NCBI GenBank assembly: GCA_028571685.1 | Contig: CM053141.1 | Location: 72,215,833 to 72,279,832 of the forward strand | Length of the DNA: 64,000 nucleotides | Source: Heterohyrax brucei | Lineage: Eukaryota > Chordata > Mammalia > Hyracoidea > Procaviidae | Direction: 5' to 3' | Translations under genes and position numbers: made by a program | The notes under the pieces: generated by a model | Database searches by the model: none | The model's input: only the letters and a program-made list of their open reading frames with translations | Told to the model about the DNA's origin: nothing | In this document: in pieces, positions 62,427 to 64,000 of the stretch | Layout: each line of letters begins with the position of its first letter | Numbering within the stretch: position 1 is the stretch's first letter

Positions 62427-64000
62427 GGGTGGGCCAAGATAGTGCTGTAGTCAGATGCTTCCTATGATCCCTCTAACAACAAAGACACAAAAGAACAAGT
62501 GAATTGATTATGTATAACATTCTAGGAATCCTGAACATAAAAGCTGAGAAACTGGACGGAGCAACGAGGAAGAGAGAGTAGTCCATAAGCACCTAGGACT
62601 GGCCAGACTGAACCCATCAGGAATTGGCTAGCCAGCATAACAAATGGAGTAGTGGCATTTGGACAGCATCCTCCTCAGCAGGAGAGATGCAACAGCAGAG
62701 AGCTCACTCACTTCCAGAACCAGCTAAAAATGATGTTAATTATCAAAAGCTAATTGACTTGCACCTAACCTACCATGCATGCAGATCTAAAGCTTTCCTT
62801 GAGAATATACCTCTCTCCCTTTTCCCAGAATTTCGTCTTCCCTTCTCTGTACTGCACTGGACTCCAAACACTAATTTATAGGTCCAAAGTTGAATCCCTT
62901 ATGCACGCCTTGAGCCATTCTCCCAGACTTTCAAGCAGAACAGTTTAACAAATGGGGGAAGGAAAAAAATATCTGCTAATTCCCCTGAGCTAAGAACTCA
63001 GGGCAGAAAGAGTTCTTTCACCAAAGTCATACATAAGGGTAAACACCTTCCTCACAGATAATCAGAGATGGCTGCCAGCCCCCTGTCTCTCTCAGAGCAT
63101 CAACCAGATACCTGCACCTACACCAATCACCCTAGCCCATCTAGGACATTAGGGGAGAACTTGCACCACACTTGCTGGCTGACTACCTGGACACTTGAGC
63201 TGAATCAATAATCAATAATCAAACTAGCACACACAACCAGCTTATGTAGACATTTCAAAACAAAACAGAACAGGAAGATAGAACACATTAATCAAACACA
63301 GATCAAAGAAAACAGTTAATAACAAATCATTTAAAGAAGCAGACCATGATGGCTTCAAAAAGCTCTCAAAACAAAGAATCAAGATGACGAAAACTATGTG
63401 CAATTGCCAGAGGTAGATTACATAAGATTAATTTTTACAACTCTGTAAGAGATCAGGAAGGAGAAAAGGTAAAATGTAGTAGATCCAAATGACAAACTGA
63501 ACAGGCTGAAAGAAAGCATACAGAGACAGTAATTAGAGATTAAGAAAATTACAGAATTAGACATCTCTTGGATGCATATGGGAAGTACACAGTGGAAGGA
63601 ACAAGTGTGCTGTCACAGGGCTGGGATAGCAAATGGAGTCACACAGAAGTCTCTATATGAGGTTTCATACGGCAAATTGACTTCATTTGTAAATTTTCAC
63701 TTATCCATGATAAAATATTGTCAAAGAAAAATTAGACAACTCAATAGAAAGTCAAAGAAATAGAACTGAGGCAGTGGAAGGCTGAATTAGTGAAACTGAA
63801 GATAAAGCACATGACATCAACATACTTGAGGAAAAATCAGAAAAAGAAAAATTTTAAAAATCAACAAACAGTAAGAATTACATGAGACTCTATCAAGAGA
63901 AATAATCTACAAATGATTTTTCCTCCCAGAACAGGAGGAGAAAATTGAAAATACAGAGAGGATTGTCAAAGATTTGTTGACAGAAAATTTCCCTGATGTA
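62427..64000 (+). mobile_element. L1, 5'UTR and ORF1 start; runs off the window
   Basis: The start GGTGGGCCAAGATAGTGCTG is the worn form of the L1 5' end (GGNGGAGCCAAGATGGC..). A 5'UTR of about 920 bases follows, of a different type from the monomer-bearing L1 at 49-53 kb. ORF1 begins at about 63349. The 3' part lies beyond the window. Confidence 0.78.
63349..64000 (+). pseudogene. L1 ORF1, broken, partial
   Basis: The candidate start codon reads MASKSSQNKESR before an early stop, comparable to MASEGPQQ.. of the other L1. Past several breaks the last bases translate as RIVKDLLTENFPDV, matching the L1 ORF1p motif before the RNA-binding domain (human ENFPNL). Coiled-coil-like Glu/Lys/Ile-rich sequence lies between. 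The rest of the ORF is beyond the window. Confidence 0.75.

Noticed and set aside
1-64000. CRISPR array, integron, prophage or bacterial operon
   Set aside because: No regularly spaced identical repeats, no prokaryotic gene density, and the content is entirely mammalian transposons.

Overview
This window is non-coding mammalian DNA made almost entirely of fossil transposable elements. The SINE content points to an afrotherian, most likely a paenungulate and probably an elephant. About 45 copies carry the AfroSINE signature: a tRNA-Asn-like head (variants of GGTTAGCAGC and ACTTAACCACTA on the minus side) joined to a tail ending in variants of TATGAGTCGGAATCGACTCGA. Many copies are the short form with a central deletion, which is known as the HSP type of hyraxes, sirenians and proboscideans. 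The RTE-type LINE whose 3' end matches the AfroSINE tail is also present, as are L1 3' ends of a type I associate with elephant. The species call is an inference.

I can support no host protein-coding gene, rRNA, functional tRNA, CRISPR array or promoter. Almost every open frame longer than 60 codons lies inside a recognisable LINE, SINE or LTR, or shows no family signature or codon pattern that would mark an exon. The window is therefore intergenic DNA or part of a large intron; the sequence cannot say which.

Layout. 0-13 kb: an old LTR, an RTE fragment, an old L1 fragment (3.6-5.3 kb) broken by SINEs, a MaLR LTR (7.6-8.0 kb), an L1 3' half (8.4-10 kb) carrying an AfroSINE and an RTE tail, a MER5-type DNA transposon and an L1 3'UTR (12.4-12.9 kb). 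13-27 kb: scattered L1, L2, MIR and SINE remnants around the least repetitive stretches (17.6-18.9 and 23.6-26.5 kb). 26.5-35.3 kb: a SINE-dense block with an RTE fragment, an ERVL-type LTR, a hAT-type DNA transposon, a broken L2, and two copies of a SINE that share a private 130-base tail. 35.8-37.7 kb: a three-layer nest (MIR, then L1, then LTR). 38-46.7 kb: a single L2 relic stretched over 4.4 kb by later insertions, including an 876-base solo LTR that landed inside an AfroSINE. 46.7-48.5 kb: a 5'-truncated L1 with its target duplication. 49.06-53.16 kb: a minus-strand L1 that keeps its 5' end, two tandem promoter-like monomers, ORF1 and the first part of ORF2, but has lost its 3' half. 53.3-62.4 kb: a MaLR LTR, an RTE tail, MIRs and a run of SINEs in one orientation. 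62.43 kb to the end: the 5'UTR and ORF1 start of another L1 that continues past the window.

The elements connect as a retroposon partnership. Two SINE families with different tRNA heads (Asn-like and Gly-like) both end in sequence matching the 3' end of the RTE LINE, which implies that RTE reverse transcriptase mobilised both. Target-site duplications and nesting give a relative order: MIR and L2 are oldest, then old L1 and MaLR LTRs, then RTE and AfroSINE activity with younger L1, and lastly the solo LTR at 43.5 kb.
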